From: Euonymus europaeus
Taxonomy: Eukaryota; Streptophyta; Magnoliopsida; Celastrales; Celastraceae
Assembly (NCBI GenBank): GCA_963580455.1
Contig: OY756970.1
Coordinates: 5,270,001-5,334,000 of the forward strand
DNA: 64,000 nucleotides
Reading direction: 5' to 3'
Within the stretch, counting starts at the first letter, position 1. Every line of letters begins with the position of its first letter. Position numbers and translations under genes: made by a program. Below are positions 60,996-64,000 of this stretch, piece by piece. Under the pieces are notes generated by a model, which ran no database searches, was not told the origin of the DNA, and saw only the letters and a list, made by a program, of their open reading frames with translations.

Positions 60996-61299
60996 GAATC
61001 TCCACCCCTCATCTTGGCTTTTACTCTCAAGTCTCCCACTCGATCGAGCTCATCTGATTCGTCTAGATGAATACTATAGATTCTCCTAGGACCCTTTTTG
61101 ATTCTTTTTGGTGCTGTATAGTGTATAGTAATGGGTTTATTACTAGGAAGTCATTTGAAGGGACAATCATTTTCTTTTAAGTCATAGTGTGATGCTTCTT
61201 CTATGGAACTTAGTAATTTTTTGAAATTGTCTAATGTTTTGATTTTGGTTGAAATTTTTGGTGCTGTTTTTTTCGATACTATGAGTTTGTGGTTGATAC

Positions 61300-62250
61300 T
61301 ATTCAGTTTCGTTGGTTATTATAATGATATTATTTATTCATTTGGTACTATTTATTATGTTGATATTTGTTATTATATTGATATTATTTAATGGTTTGAT
61401 ATTATTTATTCAGTTGATACCGTTTGATATTGCGATACTCTTTCAAATTTTAGTGTTTGATGTTGTGGTGCTGTTTAGAGTTTCGCACAGGGATGACTTT
61501 TTAAAAATTTCCTTTTATATACAGTTATAATAGGATTGATCCAAACGATCAAGAGTATCGAATTCACTGATATATTAAAAATAATGTAGGAGATACTTCC
61601 ATTTTTAAAATTAATCAACTGTATTTAGGAGAAGAAACTGAATAAGACAGCATGTCGAAGAGACGACTTCCATTTGGTACTATAATATTATATGTTATTG
61701 TCATAATATTTGGTATATTTATTTTTAAGTTTGAATTATAAATTGGTATTGTAAAATTATCTAATAATGTCATAGTATTTAGTATTGATACTATCGACTT
61801 GCATGATATTAACAAAATCACAATATCAATCATGTTAATATCACAACAAATTATAATAGTACCACAATACATGACAGTACTTGTGTCACAACCCCAACTA
61901 ATACCCGACACATGAAACAATATCACAATCCTAATTAGTATCACTTCACATGGCATGACAATATTGTTGTTGGTAATAATATTGTTAATGATGTTAGTAC
62001 TATTTTTATTTTTGATAATGTTGTTGGAAATGTCATTGTTTCAAAACTTGACACTATTATTGTTAATGATATTATTAATGATGTTGATACTGTTTCTAAA
62101 TTTAGTATTGTTATTAATAATAATATTGTTGGAAAACTTGATACTGTTATTGATAAAAATACTGTTATTGATAAAGATACAGTTAATGATGTTCATATTA
62201 TTTTTGATTTTGATATTGTTGTTGGTAATGAAATTACTCAAAACTTACTA
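61300..62250 (+). repeat. GATAYTRTT-rich array (plus orientation)
   Basis: The plus strand is crowded with GATATTATT, GATACTGTT, GTTAATGATGTT and similar words, especially at 61318-61440 and 61955-62235. A short patch at 61800-61890 has the opposite strand sense. Low-complexity open frames arise in both strands and are not genes. Confidence 0.8.
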
Positions 62251-62599
62251 GTGATGAGCGTTGTTGTCCACTTATTTTGAATAGAAAAAAAAAGAGAATA
62301 ATACTTGATATGAAAATATCAAATAATATGACAATATTAATATCTCTAATAGTACCAACCGATAAATAATATCATTTCTATATCAGAGTTCAAACTGACC
62401 TAAAATTATGAAAAATACATTATTAGTGTACATGACAATACCAATTGCCACGACAGTATCAACTTAAATAGACAATCTATATTTTATTATCTAAAATGCA
62501 ATTCACTTTCCAAAATAAAATTACCTCCAGCCTCATCTTTGTCATAACTGTATATCAAACATCAGAAATGGTCAAGACAAAGAATAATAGTATCAAGTA

Positions 62600-63520
62600 G
62601 ACAGTACTAACACATACTAACAATACTAAACAATACAATATCAAATAGAGAGTATCAAAAAATCAACTAGTACTAACACATTTAATTGTACCAAGATATC
62701 TACCAATATCAACCATATACTTATATAGACAATATCAAATTTATTAACAATTTCAAATCTATTAACCAATTAAAATTCATTAACAGTGTCATATTCATAA
62801 ATAGTTTTAAATTTATTAAGAGCATTTAATAAACAAACAGTATCAAATTTATTAATTGTATCAAATTTGCAAACAATATCAAATTCACAAACGGTATCTA
62901 GTTGACAAACAATATCAAATTCACAGACAATAGTAACCATATTATCAAAACAAGGACCATGACAGTAACAACGACTTCAAAGAATTCACATACAATACCA
63001 ATAACAGACAATATCAAATTCATTAACAATAACAAATTCGCAGACAGTATCGAATTCACAGACAGTAGCAACTGTATTTTCACATCAAGAAGTCAGTACC
63101 AAAACTTCAAAAAATTCACAAACTCCAACAACAAATAGTATCGAAATCATAGACAATATCAAATTCATTAACTAATTACAAATTCACAGACAATATCGAA
63201 CTCACAGACAATACTAGCCATATTTTCACAACAAGGAGCCAGTACCAACAACTTTAGAAAATTCACGAACTCCAATAACAAACAGTATCAAAATCACAGT
63301 CTATACCAATAATTTAAAAGAATTCATAGACAATATCAAATTCATTAACAAATAACAAATTCACAGACAATATCGAACTCAAAGAGAATATCAATAGTAT
63401 TTTCACAATAAGAAGTCAGTACCAACAACTTCAAAAATTCAAAAAGAGAACCAACAACAAACAGTATCGAAATTACAGAGAGTACCAATCGTATTCTCAA
63501 ACAAGAAGCATGACAGTACC
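62600..63520 (-). repeat. CAATATCAAATTC array (opposite orientation), 130-180 bp higher-order units
   Basis: The words reverse sense here: CAATATCAAATTCA, ACAGTATCGAATTCACAGA and CAGTACCAACAACTT. At least four longer units can be aligned, starting near 62872, 63006, 63154 and 63333. Each runs from CAATATCAAATTC through a TATTTTCACAA...AAGNAGTCAGTACCAA segment to ACAAACAGTATCRAAATC. Confidence 0.75.
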
Positions 63521-64000
63521 AATTAGAGATCTTGCAAAAAAAAACATAGATCATGAAAAAACTTGGAAGATCGTCAAAAAATAAGTATAGATCCTGAAAA
63601 AAGATTAAGAAATCTTTTTTTTTTAAATTACAAATCTAGAGAGAGAGAAAATCATGAGATTCTACAAACATAGGAACTTACCCATTTATATTTCCCGAAA
63701 AATGATTAGAAATCTGAGAAGGTGATCGAAAATTTGTGGTTTTAGTGAGAGAAATTGGGAGAGAACGTGACAAAAAATGAGAGTGCAGTAGAAAGAAAGA
63801 TAAAATATCTACCATATTTTTGAATTTTGAAATATGGTGGGCATTTTTGTCCTAGAAAAAATTCTATGTGACTAAACTTGTAATAGGAAACAATTTTGTG
63901 ACTAAATGGTAAACTATGGTATCAAAAGTGACCAACTTATAATTATCCCTATAGTAATCCCAAAGGAAGCCATTGTCGATGGAATTGTATAGTCAAAATC

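Larger units (their letters stand above)
61133..63949. mobile_element. MULE-like element, 2.8 kb, filled with short repeats
   Basis: A perfect 9-bp direct repeat, TATAGTAAT, flanks it (61124-61132 and 63950-63958). The ends begin with GGG on both strands and match at about 14 of 21 positions (GGGTTTATTACTAGGAAGTCA against GGGATAATTATAAGTTGGTC and A). Nine-base duplications and GGG/GAG starts are typical of Mutator-like elements. There is no transposase. The interior is AT-rich repeat arrays. Beyond 63600 a leader-like stretch with GAGAGAGAGAAAATC is present. Confidence 0.65.
55592..63973 (-). pseudogene. Unknown open reading frame split by a copia and a MULE-like element
   Basis: Three minus-strand pieces read in one frame if each insertion and one copy of each target duplication are removed. 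These are 63973-63950 (ATG start, MASFGITI), 61123-60996 (HYTAPKRIKKGPRRIYSIHL near its start, MRGGDS at its end) and 55799-55592 (FALKKLSLCVPGN onward, stop at 55592). Together they are 360 nt, 119 codons plus stop, without a stop inside. The product would be basic, with no signal peptide or membrane segment visible, and I do not recognise the family. The last part may be intron rather than coding. Being open across two independent breaks argues for a real gene before the insertions, but this is inference. Confidence 0.5.

Noticed and set aside
61955..62251. 98-residue plus-strand frame very rich in leucine, isoleucine and methionine, looking like a membrane protein
   Set aside because: It is a direct translation of the GATAYTRTT repeat array; the opposite strand is equally open with Asn/Ile repeats, so composition explains it.
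1..64000. CRISPR arrays, bacterial operons, organelle inserts, viral sequence
   Set aside because: No regularly spaced CRISPR-type repeats, no operon layout and no rRNA or organelle genes were seen. All reverse transcriptases fit plant LTR elements or a LINE rather than a pararetrovirus.

Overview
This is a window of nuclear DNA from a flowering plant, most likely a dicot. The evidence is AT-rich sequence, GT-AG introns, plant-type LTR retrotransposons (Ty1/copia and Ty3/gypsy), a plant PIF/Harbinger transposon, and two recognisable host genes. I cannot name the species. Most of the sequence is transposable elements in different states of decay.

Layout. 1-5240: 3' part and a long LTR of a Tat/Ogre-like Ty3/gypsy element, with hairpin-forming tandem repeats. 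5640-11835: a decayed Ty1/copia integrase/RT, split by a nested PIF/Harbinger element (7108-11739) that keeps both genes open (DDE transposase and Myb/SANT-like protein), its terminal inverted repeats and a TAA target duplication. 13681-19160: a Tnt1-like copia element with two LTRs and a broken polyprotein. 21908-23828 (minus): a four-exon sucrose transporter gene of the SUC/SUT type. 25174-25445: a Stowaway-like MITE. 26905-28560 (minus): another dead copia fragment. 33106-39850: a FAR1-like remnant, a tRNA-derived SINE and a decayed Tat-like gypsy gag-pol that is itself interrupted.

44173-54684 (minus): the gene for the plant protein-tyrosine phosphatase PTP1. At least eight exons were assembled by eye and the reading phase is kept at every junction. 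Its long introns hold a MULE-like element, a second inverted-repeat element and the 3' end of a LINE. A Tourist-like MITE lies just upstream of its start.

55592-64000: a young Ty1/copia element (55805-60995) with a 1482-residue open polyprotein, LTRs differing at four positions, and a perfect 5-bp target duplication. Beside it is a 2.8-kb MULE-like element (61133-63949) with a perfect 9-bp target duplication, filled with short repeats whose strand switches in the middle. Both sit inside one minus-strand open reading frame that runs from an ATG at 63973 to a stop at 55592 if each insertion and one target copy are removed. This double-disrupted unknown gene and the complete Harbinger element are the most interesting parts of the window.

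The two host genes are not functionally linked. The first loads or transports sucrose at the plasma membrane; the second removes phosphate from phosphotyrosine in the cytoplasm and nucleus.
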